DNA of 64,000 nt from Lates calcarifer (GCF_001640805.2 NC_066843.1:3222380-3286379); one strand, 5' to 3'. Positions 21,345 through 34,727 are shown, numbered from the stretch's first letter. Notes: generated from the sequence alone by a model not told the origin. Numbers and translations: made by a program.

Positions 21345-21978
21345 CTGCAGGACGGCACAGCGGAACAGGTAAACCTCGTGTACGGGCCCTTCTAGAAAAC
21401 TCGGAACATTTAGGGAGTGAATTAATGATGAATTTTAGGAACCAAAAACACAACAGTAAAGAAACAGGAGGGGAAAACGGTTCAGAGAGGTCATGCAACA
21501 CCTCAGGCTGGAGAGAACAATATTTTCAACCTGAGCCTGCAGTAAATCTTCATGCAGTTTAGCAGCTGTTTCTCTCCTTTGTGAATAACATGGGCTCTGA
21601 CAACACATGTAATAATGAGTTTCCTCTCCACAGGTAGCTGCGTACCTGGTGATTTAGGAGCTGAAAATCTGGACAAATGCCTAAAATGTAAATGTGCCAC
21701 ACGCCTTTAAAACCAGGCGATCTGAATTTGAATACTTTTTTTTTCTCTCTCTCTGTTTGAATAGAAGAATAGAGTTTTTGTTCATGTGCATTTTGTGTGT
21801 GGGTCGGTGTGGATTGCTGAGTGGGAGGGTCTGTTTATTCTGTCTTCAGCTTGTTTGCTTAAACGGTATCACAGATGAGGATAATACTGTATCGTCTCCA
21901 TCTTGCAGATATATACCCTGTTGTCCTGACAATGAATCCTCATTGCTACAGCACTTCTATACATGTGTGAGTGTTTAC
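21345..21978. other. intron 5 of shank1
   Basis: Nothing recognised beyond the splice sites of exons 5 and 6. Confidence 0.5.
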
Positions 21979-22133
21979 CAGCAGGGCTGTATGGCGGTGG
22001 CCTCGAACAGCCTTGTGTAGCGGCGTCAGTCCATCTTTGGCGCGGAAGTCGATATGAGCCCCTCCCTCCACGAGGACCCGGATGGCCTCACCTCCGCCCG
22101 GCTCACACTGCACTGCCAGGGACAGAGGAGTCT
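21979..22133 (-). CDS. shank1: shank1 coding exon 5: ankyrin repeats 2-3 (residues 298-349)
   Basis: A 155-nt exon with acceptor GTCCTCCAG and donor CTG|GTAAAC. It reads TPLSLAVQ, then EAIRVLVEGGAHIDFRAKDG and LTPLHKAVRGHRHTALL. TPLxxA, GGAHIDFRAKDG and the second TPLHKA are canonical ankyrin helix-turn-helix motifs. The small CEPGGG loop between helices differs from the TEGSVEV of human SHANK1 and may be a fish-specific change. It starts with the last two bases of a Glu codon and ends in phase 0. Confidence 0.95.
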
Positions 22134-24426
22134 CTGGAGGACACACACAGGTTCACATAAGAGTTTTTGGTCTGAGGGATTGTTCCAGATTAAAGTCAAA
22201 GTATTTGACAGCCACAGCTCGGCTGGCGGCTCCTTGTTTGGATTCCTGCAGAACAGCAGACGAGACAGAAATCAGTCACATTTAACTCCACAGAAAATAA
22301 TAACTTGTTCTCCTCTCTTGAAACTCATTGTCTTCCAGGTCAGTCGTTTTTTAGGCTTAAAACATTTTTGTGCCGAGTGCACGGCAGTAAATCAGAGTTC
22401 TTTTGCTTTCAAGCAGTGCATCAAAACAATAATGCTCTCTAAAAACAAGAAGCTGGATTTATCTACTTCATTCAGCTTTTTTTAACAGATGTTTTCTCCA
22501 TTATTATCTCACTTTTGTGCACGACTTCTGGCTCAGAGTTGTAGTTTTCTGTCACTTGACTAATCATCACGATTAATCGACAAGTTGTTTCAGCTACATG
22601 TAGTTTAATTCATAGTAAGCCGTCATATTTGTATGTAGGCACAGTACTTAAAAAAAAAAAAAAACTCTCCTTCTCTACTTCTTTAATATTGAATGACAAA
22701 ACTGAGATGTGCTTTAAAAGAATCATCTGGGGACCATGAATGTCTCATGTCATTATCTTCTTATGCCATTCCACCAAAACTGAATCGTTACTCTAAAATA
22801 ACCAAGAAAAAAAATCTAAATTCAACTAAATAAAATGATTATTGCAGCCAGTTTAACAATAATCCTCAGCATGTGCATGGTCCCATTAAATTGTCTTGTT
22901 TGCCGAATCCAGCTCCAGGACCAGCGTCTGAAACCGTCTAGACTCTAGTTACAGATGCAAAGGACATGTTCAGGTACAGTTTCTGACAGTTTTTAAAGAA
23001 GATTCACTCCACAGAAAAGAAATCATTCCTAAATCTCACCATCATCTTCTGGGTTTTATTCCCTGGTTACTCGACTGCACACCCTGAGACAGAACAACCA
23101 GCAGTTTCCTGCAAAATGTTCAAATCCATCTCTGTGAGAATGTCAGGCAGAATAAATGCTCCTCTGGAGATTTACCTGTTGAGATGGCAACATTAGCTTC
23201 CAAGTAAAAGCTTTCACTTTTTCTCACAGTTGCACTGATGCTTTGCCAGTTACACTGACATCAAATAAAGCTGCAAAGAAACCCAATGAAATGATTTCAA
23301 AATTAAAGCAACGCCGCGTTTTAACACAACTTTGTTCACTTAAACTTCAGCAAGAAAGGTCAATGGCACCTGGAAGAAGAAAAGCGTTCAGCGTGTTCCC
23401 AGTAAAGACGTGATGCAGCGATGTGGCTGCCATGGCAACAGGAGAGTTTTTGGCAAAGAGGAAAACAACTGAGGGTTTTTTTTAAAATCAGCTTCTGTAG
23501 ATCTCAGGTACAAATAATTTGGGGACATGTTTTAGCTGTGTTTCCTCTGAAGTTACCATGTCGCGGTGACTTCGGGGATGCCCATTTAGCGGTTTCCAAG
23601 TGAGCCACACTGAATGTGGCAGAATTATTCTGTGGTGTATTAACGGCGCTCAGTGTGAGTCCTCTGCAAAGCATGGAGAGAGACTGAGAAGAGACAGGAC
23701 TGATGTAAAAGGTGTGAACAGTGGTGGGGATATCTCAGCCCTCAAACCACAGAACACAGTGTTTTCCTAAAGGTTTTCCATCAGCTCTTCACTCTGCCTG
23801 CTCAGACCTGATGCTGCTTTTATAGTTAATGGACTAAGTGTCCGAACACCTCGACACGACCTCACAGTCAAGAAAGGAGAGGAAACCATCTGAGGCCACC
23901 GCTGACATTTTCTGGACACAGTGTTAAAGAAGGGTTACTTTAAATCTGCTTCCTCCATTATGTCCACCACAAATAAACATCCACAAATCCACTTAAAAAT
24001 CAGAGAAAAGAAACTGCTCTCAGCTCCAGAACCTGCCTGAGGATTATTATATTTTGAAGTGTTCTTCAGTGCCACAGTAATTCAGTGATCGCTGTCAGTA
24101 CATCTGTGGAAACACTGCAAAAGGGAACTGCTAATAGATAATTCAGCTACTTTTTATGGCTCCAATGTTCCAAAAATGTAATAAACAGGCTAAAAAAGGT
24201 TCAAGGTTCAAGCTGTAGCCCATAGATAACGCTCTGTCTCCCAAAGGATTATGGGTCTAAGAGGTTGTTGATCAGGACTCTCTGTCGCCCCCTGGTGCTC
24301 TGCAGTGGGAGTGTGTTTCACACCCGTGATGACAGGCTGTGTTGTGTGTTTTGACACTTGCTCCCAGAGTGGAGTGACACAGAGCAGCTCACCCAAACTG
24401 TAAATGAGCCGTCTGCCCCCCCCCCC

Positions 24427-24467
<41 letters not shown>

Positions 24468-25154
24468 CACACACTCCCCCCTAAGCACTAACAGGATCTG
24501 AGAAAAGCCACCAAATTGTGAACAGCGCTGGCTCAGATCCTTGACAGAGTGTTAGGCCAACATACTGCAGAGCTGAGGGCAGGAAACAGAGGGGGAGGTT
24601 TGTTGTGTGCAGAGAGTTTACAGGTTGAGTTTATGCAGCAGAGCCAGAAAAAGCCACTGTACATTTATGCTGTATATATATATATATATATACTGTCTGC
24701 TGCTACATAAGACTCTATGAGTGTGTGCAACTATTATCATCCATAACCTCTGACCTATTTCCTAAATAGCTTTACTTTTACATCAGGATGCATTTTATTT
24801 AAAAACTAACTACTGTCTCAGAGGCTTTTTTTATTACGTTTCCTAACCGTGTTTTTCTGCAACTTGAATCATCTGTTAGATATTTGAATCATTCTTGACT
24901 CTAATCCATCTTTTAATAGATAGTGTATCTCCTGATTCTTCAACTGAACAGCTTTAAATCAAACCTTTTGTCATGAGGTCCAACTTACTTTATCTTCCTG
25001 ACAAACTCCAAAAGTGAAATGTTTGTCATGGTTTTATCGTTTAAATAAGTAGGAGAAAAGTACAGCCTGTGGACAGATGATCGACAGAAAGGAGACTATG
25101 CTGGGAGTCGGAGGAGTTGAGGTGAATCCTACAGTAAACTGTGTGTCTCCTCAC
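22134..25154. other. intron 4 of shank1
   Basis: A/T-rich. It holds an X-box-like GCTGCCATGGCAAC (23426-23439), the C14/(CA)n array and a (TA)n run at 24674-24692. No exon recognised. Confidence 0.55.
24416..24465. repeat. C14 followed by (CA)n
   Basis: Fourteen C followed by about 18 CA units in the intron between coding exons 4 and 5. Confidence 0.95.
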
Positions 25155-25263
25155 CGCCGGTGTCAGTGTCCTGATAGTTGGGATCGAGGCCCTTGTCTAG
25201 GAACTTGCCCATCTTGTCCACAGCGCTGGTTTGGATGTAATCCATAAATTTCTTCAGGCTGGC
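25155..25263 (-). CDS. shank1: shank1 coding exon 4: first ankyrin repeat (residues 262-298)
   Basis: A 109-nt exon with acceptor CATGTAG and donor G|GTGAGGAG. It encodes ASLKKFMDYIQTSAVDKMG followed by KFLDKGLDPNYQDTDTG, the first SHANK ankyrin unit. It ends one base into a Glu codon; the next exon supplies AG, giving the expected T-G-E-T-P-L. Conservation is high in the D-K-G-L-D-P-N-Y hairpin. No unusual codons or breaks are seen. Confidence 0.95.
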
Positions 25264-25440
25264 CTACATGTGGAGACAAGATGGCAGATGTACAGTACAG
25301 TATAAAACACTGCAGTAGAGATAAATGCATCCTCAGTGACACACACCTACACAAACATGCACACTGCACAGTGGAGATTTTGATTCACTCATGCTGTGCC
25401 ATGTAACACACAGATCACATCAGGGAGACAGGCTTCATAC

Positions 25441-25512
25441 CTTAGTGTGCAGTTTGGCCAGTTGCTTCTCATCCAGATTGGTCTGCTTGTACACCCTGGT
25501 CTTGTATCGAAA
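25441..25512 (-). CDS. shank1: shank1 coding exon 3: SPN-ankyrin junction (residues 238-261)
   Basis: A 72-nt exon, phase 0 to 0, with acceptor CTGTCTCTCTAG and donor GTATGA. It encodes FRYKTRVYKQ then TNLDEKQLAKLHTK, as in mammalian SHANK1 and distinct from the FRYKKRVYKQASLDEKQ of SHANK2. It supplies the last strand of the SPN domain and the helical linker to the first ankyrin repeat. Its symmetric phase means skipping would keep frame but break the SPN fold. Confidence 0.95.
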
Positions 25513-26112
25513 CTAGAGAGACAGAAAAAGAGAAAGGAAACGAAGAGTTAATCCCAACACAGAGGGCCTTTGTCCTCAATTCTCTTAGCTTTTGGCCTAG
25601 ATCCACAAAATGGGGCCTGCAGATTTATTTTACAGCGAGGCTTTATCTGGTTTGCCGTACAAACCTCCTCTTCTACTTCGCTGACGACATGAAGTGTGAA
25701 AGAAACGTTGTGGCTTTACAGCAGTTTAAAGACGGTTTAGAGCCTCCACTGAGTCGTAATGTAGCATGAAAAGAAGGTGACTGTACAGACTGGATAAGAG
25801 ATTAGCGGGTGTAACAGGAGAACAGAGCAGGGAAGCTGAACACTTGCGAGAAGTGTGTGTGAAACTTCATTCATAAACTGGGGCTTTATGTAACCTAGTC
25901 TAACTTAAATAGCTCACAAACAGAGAGCAGCAGAAGTGTTAAAAGTATATAAAGAATAATTCAACTGTGATGACCCTGAGAATACTTCACAGGACGATCA
26001 GCGTGTGAATGAATAACAGTGACATCTTGAGGACGTTCATGCTGCAGCTCTTCCTCACAGTTCCAGCAGCGCTGCGTCTTACAACTGTGTCAAAGAAAGA
26101 CTGAAATAGTAC
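25513..26112. other. intron 2 of shank1
   Basis: Nothing recognised. Confidence 0.5.
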
Positions 26113-26316
26113 CTCTAAATATGGCACCCCTTTCTCAAAGGACTGTGGGTACTCTCTGAGCAGCCTCTCCTCCTCCAAGAACTTGGCATCGTGGCCGTCC
26201 GTGGCCGGCTGGAACAGACCGTAGTTCAGGACGTCCCGCAGTGATTCGGTGAGGGAGCACAGCACCTGCTGCTTGGCCTTCCACACCGTGGCATCTGGGT
26301 TAAACCGCAAACATTT
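26113..26316 (-). CDS. shank1: shank1 coding exon 2: SPN domain core (residues 170-237)
   Basis: Acceptor CTCCTGCAG, donor GTACTATTT, 204 nt, phase 0 to 0. It encodes K-C-L-R-F-N-P-D-A-T-V-W, then LNYGLFQPATDGHD and FLEEERLLREYPQSFEKG. These match the SHANK1 SPN domain (ubiquitin-like fold) nearly residue for residue; SHANK3 differs (RLDPAAPVWAAKQ). The SPN packs on the ankyrin block and can mask its ligands, and it contacts small GTPases of the Ras family. The exon sits 11.3 kb downstream of coding exon 1 and 600 nt upstream of coding exon 3. Confidence 0.96.
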
Positions 26317-26589
26317 CTGCAGGAGATATAGGAGGAGGCATCAGCTCAGCTTTCAGTTCATCAGATAACGAGCATTGGTTTACAGAGAAACTCTAAACAT
26401 CAGGGAATAAAAATAATCTTTACTTGAATTAGTGATGTGAACAGGAGTTTTTTTTTTTTTTTCTAAATGCATAAAATATGAAAAAGCCACAAATATTCTT
26501 AAACTAGATGCTTAAACTTTGAAGCAGGACTCTGCCTCAGGACCTCAAGCTGCAATCTGCCACATATGGGGTGAAATGATCTGGAATAT

Positions 26590-27190
26590 TTTTGGGCGGC
26601 CAGACCATCTGTGACTTTACTTGAGTGTTTCCACGAGATTTCAGAAGGACATTTTATACGTTTTACTCCATTCGTTTTACAGCTGTAGTTGCTAGTTACT
26701 TTTCAAATAAACATCCTGCATAAAACACACAGGAGAAGCTTAGAAAATACAACACATTGTTAGAGGTTAAACCAGTTTTTCCCAACATTATCTGCTCACA
26801 AAAAAGCAGTGTCTTGTTCAGGCTTCTTGTCCTGTTCATTAAAATGATTGTTGACGTCCAGAGGAAGATAAATAATTTAATATTCTACATAAAAAGCAAA
26901 GATTAAAGAGAAGCTCCATTATAAGCCCTCAGATTTAGTTACTGTGACCCTTCAGGGGAGGCCCGACCCTTAGTTTGGGAACCACCGGACTACCGTACCT
27001 TAATATTAAGTTGTTCTAGCTCCCACTGGACCAGCTACAACTTTAACTTCCTGCTTATGCATTCGTGCCTCTGGACCAGTGACCAGTACTACTTTAAATA
27101 AACATTTACCTGTAACAGAGTATTTGTACATTGATGTATTAGTACTTTTACTTGAGTAAAGGTAATGTGATTACTTCTTTCTCCACTGGT
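26590..27190. repeat. composite dispersed fish repeat around hAT copy 2
   Basis: Carries TTTACTTGAGTGTTTCCA, TACAGCTGTAGTTGC.AGTTACTTTTC and, after the hAT copy, TATTAGTACTTTTACTTGAGTAAAGGTAATGTGATTACTTCTTTCTCCACTG in separate pieces. These mark a very abundant, non-coding teleost repeat. Related fragments in this window lie at about 3150-3770, 29835-30440, 31760-32010, 40850-40950, 49600-50190, 60898-61140, 61917-62060 and 62700-63110 (reverse). Confidence 0.6.
26773..26987. mobile_element. hAT-like MITE, copy 2
   Basis: Degenerate termini CAGTTTTTCCCAAC and GTTTGGGAACCACCG with the same internal order as the copy at 3356. The left flank GGTTAAAC and the preceding ACATTGTTAGAG resemble those of copy 1. 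It is 215 bp, shorter by internal loss, in the 11.3-kb intron after coding exon 1. Confidence 0.65.
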
Positions 27191-27904
27191 GTCACCTGAA
27201 TAATTGATAGATACTTTAACTAAAGCAAATATTTTTATTTTCTTTTGGAAAAATAAATATCTGTGCAGCATTTCTGAGGCTGTTCTCCCCTCTGAGCCAG
27301 CAGGGGGCGACAGCGTTAGAGTTAAAACAAAAAGGGGGTGATTCCCCCCGGCGGCCTCTGGCAGCAGGCGGGTTGTGGATGGCAGTTTGGTGCAGCTTCA
27401 AGTGTCTCCGGTGAGGTCGTGAATGGCCAAATGCAGAACGGCTCAGAGGCTCAGTCAGCAAAGTGGAACATAACTCACTACACAGATGGCTGACATAAGG
27501 TTTTTGGCACTGCTCTCTCTCTCTCCCTCTCTCTCTCCACCTCTCCTTGCCTAAAGTGGAGTTGGGATGTTCTGTGACCTTGAGGCAGCAGCAGGATGAT
27601 TGGCCTGTGCAGAGCTCAGCCAGCTGCAGTGATCCCTGCCTCTTGCTGCATTACTGCACGGGCCCCAGCACTTCTCCTTCACCCAGAGCGTTCACTCCGT
27701 CACTGTCATTCATTTTAATCTCTTCACACACACACACACACACAGAGAGATGCACACACACATTTCTCTCTCTGTGTGTGTGTGTGTGTGGTTCCCACAG
27801 AGGAAGAGATAAAGCCCTGCACGGGGGTTTTTGTGCAGAGGAGTAACATAACATTTTCTCCCTCTATTTTATTCACTGTCTCCGTTTCTCGCACAGCCAA
27901 CCCG

Positions 27905-27918
27905 GTCGCCACGGCAAC
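27905..27918 (+). promoter_or_regulatory. RFX X-box match (perfect)
   Basis: GTCGCCACGGCAAC fits GTNRCCNNRGYAAC at every position. A second, weaker one, GTTGCCATAGAGAC, lies at 27945-27958, 40 bp on. Binding is not shown by sequence alone. Confidence 0.5.
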
Positions 27919-28202
27919 CGGTTCATTAGTGGAGCAAGCTGCTTGTTGCCATAGAGACATCCCTGTGTTCCCTAGGAGATGGGGTACTGGGAGGGTGTGT
28001 GTGTGCTTGTGTGTGTGAGAGAAAGAGAGAGAGAGTGTGTGCATGCATGTGTGTGTGTGTGTGTGTGTGTTAGAGCAGCGTGGCGAAAGAGAGCGGAGTA
28101 AAAGGGAGGGGAATGTCTCCGATTTTGAGTATGAGAGTGAAAGAGGATGAAGAGGTGTGTCTGTTTGTATTAGATTAGGTTTCACACACACACACACACT
28201 CA

Positions 28203-28234
<32 letters not shown>

Positions 28235-29834
28235 GATGCACACACAAACCTACACACTGCACTTACAGTCCCATCAAAGGATGCAAGCAAACACTCTAAA
28301 ATGAATCACAACCACAGCAGGAGAGAATGAAGGTTAAGGATTCAGTTATTTCGTGCAGCAGCAATATTCCCACAGTCAAACTGCACAATTAGAAAACACT
28401 GATCATCATCAGAAAATAACTCTGACTCTAATTTGTGTAATAACTTTGCTTATGGCCTGAGACGCTCTTACAGAGTTGGAGATTTTACCGAGGCAGCCAC
28501 GCTGCTTATTGATCCATATACCTCCAGGAATATGAGTGATCCTCCGGCGTCTAACTGGCCAGCCAATCAGAGCTCATCACGGATTCATCATCCTTATCAG
28601 GACTGTAGAAAATAAATGCAACCTGGTTCTGTGGACGGATGGTTTTCACATTGATTCACACTGTGTTACTAACATTTCTGTACTGTTAGTGCAGCCTGTA
28701 CACAGGGTTTGACAGTCCACTGGTGTGATTTGAGGGAAAATGCTCAGTGACGATTTTGTTTCAAAATCCTTCACTCAAACAAAAGTACACAAGCATCAAA
28801 AAGTGAAAGTACTAATTATATATCACATTATTAGGTTCATACTGAAGCATCAGTGCATAATCTGCGTTTTCCTGCTGTAGTTTGTCAACATGAAGTCACC
28901 TAAACGATTTAATACAGCTTCCCATTTATACAGTTTGTATACAGTGGGATACACAGTAAATCTGAGGGAGGTGATTAATGGGGTAAGAAGGGAAAACAAT
29001 GATCTTCTGTTCACTTTGCTCTAATCTTTACTTTATATGAAATACTGGATAATATGGCTTCATTGGGCCTCAAACTGTTATTTAAATAAAACAATCAGGG
29101 TGGTGAAGGTAAAGAAATGTGACGGATCGGAGGTAAAAAGAAAGAAGAAACGGAAACAGTCTAGCAAAGCACGTCCACTTCACTTTCCACCTCTGCTGTA
29201 TTTTCAGTAAAACAAGATGAATCAGGTTGAACAGTCACACACAGCCAAAGCATTTATCCTTCTTTGCTACAGTTTGCGACTGGAAATCACACGGACTAAA
29301 TTATGCATTAGGTAACAGACAGGTAGAGGTGGTACAGAGCATCAGCCGCTGCTGTTCGTCTTCTGATTTTCAACTTGATGTGCAGAGAAATATTTTGTTA
29401 GAAAGCATCCTCCCAGGATGGCAGGTTCATTTACAGGAGGCAGAATCATAAACACGACGACGTGCACGTTAGCCCGCTGGTCCTGAGTCTTGTCTGTGTG
29501 TCACAGTATCCAGGTTTCTGATCATCTGTGTGCAGGTGACTCCTCAGTGTCTCTGCCTCTCATCTCAGAAGATGAACACAGTTTGGTTTCTGGCTGTCAC
29601 AACTCTGCTGCATTTACCGCTCTGCAGGATTCAGCTCCTCCATCTGACTAGCTAAAATGGAAAACAAGCATCAATCCAATTTGTTCTTTTCATTTCAGCT
29701 CGTTGATCGTCATTACATCATTTACCAGCATATTTTTTGTTTAGAGTTGATGATGCACCTGCACACACAACAGGAGGAAACCCTGTTTTTAGTCAGAGGA
29801 CTGCAGGTCTCTCAAAGCCAGGATACTGCCAGTG

Positions 29835-30440
29835 CTGGAAAGTAACTAAGTACATTTACTCAGCTGTGCTTCAGTAATATATTGAGCTACTTAACTTGAC
29901 TATTTCTGTAGTATCCTGCTTTATACTTCTCCTCCACTACATTTCAGAGGTAAATATATCCTCCTCTGAAATATAATGCATGTTCATTGCACAAAATATT
30001 ATCATCATGTAATTTTAGTCTGTAATCACGTCCTTTAAGTCTCATTTTCTTTGATAAAAAAACAGAGAAAGAAAATTCCAACCAATTTTCAACATGAATC
30101 CCTTTGCTGTATTTTTCATGTTATTTGAAATGGATTTAAAACACAGTGTTCTCACTGCACTGAAGATTTTTCCACTTATTTTAAGAAAAGAACCTTTTCA
30201 GGATGTAATTATGAACAGAAATGTCTTAATGAGATTCAGGGTTTTGCAGATTTGCTGAAAATGTGCTCCACTTCAAAAGTAAAAGGGTACTTACACATTA
30301 ATGCATCAGTTATAATAATCCCATAATATAACATATGTATAATACAGATTTCTGCATAATGACTTCTTTAGCTGATAATACTTGTGGAGTTTTACTTGAA
30401 TAAGATTTTGAGTGGAGGAATTTCATGGTGCGTGTACATG
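29835..30440. repeat. composite dispersed fish repeat, copy without hAT insert
   Basis: Begins GGAAAGTAACTAAGTACATTTACTC and runs through TATACTTCTCCTCCACTACATTTCAGAGG and TTAGCTGATAATACTTGTGGAG (given in pieces). The order matches the copies near 3150 and 26590, but no CAGTGGTTC element is present at the ATTAAAC site. Confidence 0.5.
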
Positions 30441-33400
30441 TCACAGCTTTTATGTAACTTCTAACTTTCATATGATTTTCAGTTTTACATTAAAATCCTA
30501 ACGTGGCTTTGAGCCCTTCTGTTTCTCCTGTGGTTTTATCATTACGCAGACCAAAAATTCTGTCTTGCCTCCTAAAGCTGTGATCACACTTTCCCACTCG
30601 CATACGCCCACTCACTCTGTCCATGCTGCTCTTTATCTTCCCCTGCCTATCTCTACCTTATTCTACCCTCCTCCTTCCCGCTCCCTCGCTCCATCTCTCT
30701 GTAACAGCTCTGTCATTTATCTATGCAGAAATAAGAGCCCCTCTCTCTTCCCTCTGTCTGTCTCTAGCTCTCTCTATCTCTGTCCCTCTGGCCTTTTTCT
30801 GCAGGCCAACTGCACGGGGACTAGAAGCCTTTAATGAGATCTGTGGGGAAATAACCCCCCTACACACACACACACACACACCACCACCAAACACACACAC
30901 GCCAAACACACATATGCCAGCCATGTCGCCATTTAAGTCAACTTCTCTCTCCTCTCTCTACCACTCCAGCCTCCCCCTTTCTCTCTACAAAGACGAGCAA
31001 ATTAATTTCTTTTAAGCATTCCTGTCATCCCCTCTCTGCCTTTACGCTCTCTCTCCACTGTCCCTGTCGTCTTTCTCTCACTATCACATGCTGCCCTCCT
31101 TCCTCTCCTCCTCCCATACTTCCCTCTCTATTATCTCCCTCCCTCTGTTCACCTTTGGGGCTCACCCCTTCATTAACATACAACCTGTACACCGCTGTAG
31201 CGAGGCATGGTGGACTCTTGTAGACTGAGGAGTTCACATATCCTAACTAGGCACTGGAATATAAGAGTGTGTGTGTGTCTGTGTTTGCGAGGTCTAATCC
31301 TGCCTCAGGGGCTGCTGCTTATACTTCAGAGTTTGCAAGAATTCAGCTCAAGTCAAACAGCAGAGAAAAACTCATTTGTTTCACGCTGCTTAATGCGCTC
31401 GGCAGGCAAACGCCGACTTGACTGCATGTGCACGAGTCTGACAATCTAATAAACCTGCAAACAAAACTGCCACGACCTCCTGCTGCGACGGGATCACATC
31501 GACAACCTGTGACTTGAGTTGTGACTGCGCACGCGGGTGAGTTAATGGACCAGCGTCTTTTTCATCAGCCACCGGTGTCAGAGGAGGGATCAGTGCAGAG
31601 CATCGAGCTCCACCACAGTAAACCCAGGAATCACACTCATCAGTGGTGGACCACGTATTCTGATATTTAAAGCACAAATATTCTGGTACAAGTTAGAGCT
31701 AGGTTTTCAACATTTTACATGATTATTAGCAGCAAAATGTGCCTAAATAATCAAGGACTCATTGTGCAGAATGGCTCCTGTCAGCGTGTTAAATTTCCAT
31801 ATATATTACAGGATTATTATTACTGATGCATTAACGTGTAAGCAGCATTTTAATGTTGATAGTCAAGGTGGAGCAAATTTTAATTACCTTACATACCACT
31901 GGGTGCCTTCATTTATAACAATGCAGCAAAATGTTGCATGTGACATCATAATCTGCAAAGTAACCAGTAACTACAGCTGTGAAATGAGTAAATGTAGTGG
32001 AGTAAACATATATTCCCTCTGAAATTATAAAGCAGTTTAAAATGGAAATCGTGAAGCAGAAGTATCTGTAAATCTCTAAAGCAGGTCACTACAGTAATGT
32101 AACTGAAACAGCAGCTGTACATCACTTACACCTCAACTGCAGCCTTGTTTCTGGACACCTGACCTCACCAAAATCACCAAAATAGCCGGAGGTAAAATGG
32201 GACAGGACATCAGCTTTTACAGAGCAGAGCAACTTTTTACACAGCAGCTGATCTGTCTGTGTCTCCAGCATGAATCCATCCAACTGAACCTCTCCAACTA
32301 ACTGATAAAGCCCAGGTGTAGCAATGGCCAAAATCCCCTCCTGACAAACGTAGTAGACTGATACTGATAGTACACACACACACACATCTCTCGGTCTTTC
32401 TTGTCAGCACCTGATTGACAGGGAGTGGAGAGAGATCTCCCCAGGTGGCTGTTAAGAGAGCTTTAAAGCAGCCAAGGTAAATCCCACCGAGGGGAGACAG
32501 GACGCATCAACAAATGTTTTCTCTGAGCGAGAGTGACGAACGCTGACTTGTTGACAAAGGTCTGAGGGCATTACCAACTGCTGTGCCACAAAATGCACAA
32601 ATGATTACATGCATCTGCTCAATATATGATCAAGTACCGGCATGAGGAACACAAAGAAAGGCTTGGACTTGATATTCAGTCCAGAGTAGCAGCCAGTCCA
32701 AGGCGTTAATCCCTTTCCTTTACGCCATCAAGTGCCTGTAATCGTGAACATATTGAGGAGATAATAGTCTCACTTTTCTGCGTTCAGCGACTCCACTTCT
32801 TCTTTGGTGCCAAAAAATCCAGAGTCACAGATATATCTTTATCTCAAGTCTTTATATATAAGTTTTCTCAGCTGCTGAACGTGGTTTCTTGTCGGGAGCA
32901 GGTGGTGGTGATGGTCGCTTGCCAAGAGCTGCAGCCATCATTGCGTTTAACAATACAAGAGGTTAGAATACGCCCTCACAACATTTCTTCTTCTCGGTGA
33001 ATAAACAGCTGTTAATGCTCACATTGGCTATGCAGAAAGTTACATATAGCTCCTGTAAAGTGGAGCTGTTTTTCACAATTTTTCAAGAAAAGACCAGGTA
33101 GAGCTGGTTTTTCCTCCAGGTCTTACTGGCCTTTAAAACGACACTCTGAAGTTTATGGGAAGTTAATAACAGACCTCAGCAGAGTTAACTGACAGGTTAA
33201 GTGAATTTCTTTAAAGGTTACGGCAAAATCCTCTGTTTTTGTTACCATCCTTCTGCTGCAGCTCTGACAAGAAACACTGTCCAGACAGAGAGGGAATTTT
33301 GTAGATTTGATTATCTGAGTCAACATGAGGACTGTGTTACTTTGTCCCTCAGCACTTTGACTGAGGAGGCAGAATTACAGCGAGCAAAACATGATTCATT

Positions 33401-33990
33401 CATTCATGATTCATTGCTCCTCGGGACCTAATTAATGTGCCACTTTAAAAAACTGTGAACATCTCCTTTAACTACCTTTGAGAGATCCTTGCCAAAAATA
33501 TTTGGTCATAAAAATTTGATTATAAGTTGCATTTAATGTTCAAAAAGAATTTAGATGAATATATCATTACCGGATTTCTAATCATTGGTATGAGCATCAA
33601 AAATATATTCACGCTCTCAGTGTCAGGTTAAAGTGCATGTGTAGCAGTCCCACTGGGAACAGGACATAAATTGCTGTAGCAAAGTGAATCAGCGTAAATA
33701 AATCTGTAATCAAACTGCATCATTTCAACACTGACTGATGAATATCCAACGTTAAGGAGCTGTATAAAAAGGCAGGATCACCAGTGTTTGTGTGTGTTTA
33801 CGTGTCCTGTGTGTGACTGCACGTGGACGCTCTTTCGTCACCCGAACAACCCTCCTCCCTCAATTCATAACATTTGCATTTGCGCGCCACAGTCACTCCC
33901 TCATCTCATTACAACACAATTAACGAGCAATTAGAGTTTATTGAGGGTGAATTAGCTGACATGTAGAACCGGGAGTTACCCAACACCAGC

Positions 33991-34024
33991 GAGAGGAGGA
34001 GGAGGAGGAGGAGGAGGAGGAGGG
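33991..34024. repeat. (GAG)n trinucleotide tract
   Basis: Perfect GAG/GGA triplets for about 32 bp, intronic. Confidence 0.9.
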
Positions 34025-34673
34025 AGGGGACCTGAAGAGGTCGAGGACGGGATGAGAGTGAGAGAAAGAGGGAGACACGGTAAATGTCAGAGTTATAACT
34101 CATGACCTTGGGGAGCAAGACTGGGCAGGAAGTCTGTAAGGTCACGTTTTAGCTTTAATGCTAATGTTTGTCTGAAGATATGTGAGTTTATGCAGCTAAT
34201 AAAATCAGACATGTGAAGCAAAGGAGATTAAAAGGATGAAAATACTGATCTCAGCAGTCAGTGTCACCCTCATCTGTCAGCAGATCTAATGAATATGATT
34301 ATACAGAACCTGTCAATCTTGAGCCCACAAATAGAGACATTGTGACAAAGCCTGTACTCGAGTAAAGGAATCTCATAAAATGCAGCATTTAACTACTTTA
34401 ATGATATATAATCATCTTTACCTTTTAATTTGCACAGTCTTTTCCTCTCATAATAAAACCTAAATGAGAAAGGTGAGTCTGTCCTTCCATGGAAACAGCT
34501 CATTTTCCTCCAACTCTGAATTTCTTCCTTGATTTTGACAAATGTTATAAACTGAGTTGATGTGATGAGGAGGAGGAAACACAGCGCTGAGTGTCCTGCA
34601 CTGGAGTTTGATTTTTATTCCAATTAATCTTGAGCACAGTTGTTACAGTTCAGGATTTCAGGACCCAAATGCA

Positions 34674-34674
<1 letters not shown>

Positions 34675-34726
<52 letters not shown>
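34675..34726. repeat. (AC)26 microsatellite
   Basis: 52 bp of perfect AC, the longest pure microsatellite in the window, in the 11.3-kb intron after coding exon 1. Likely polymorphic. Confidence 0.97.
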
Positions 34727-34727
<1 letters not shown>

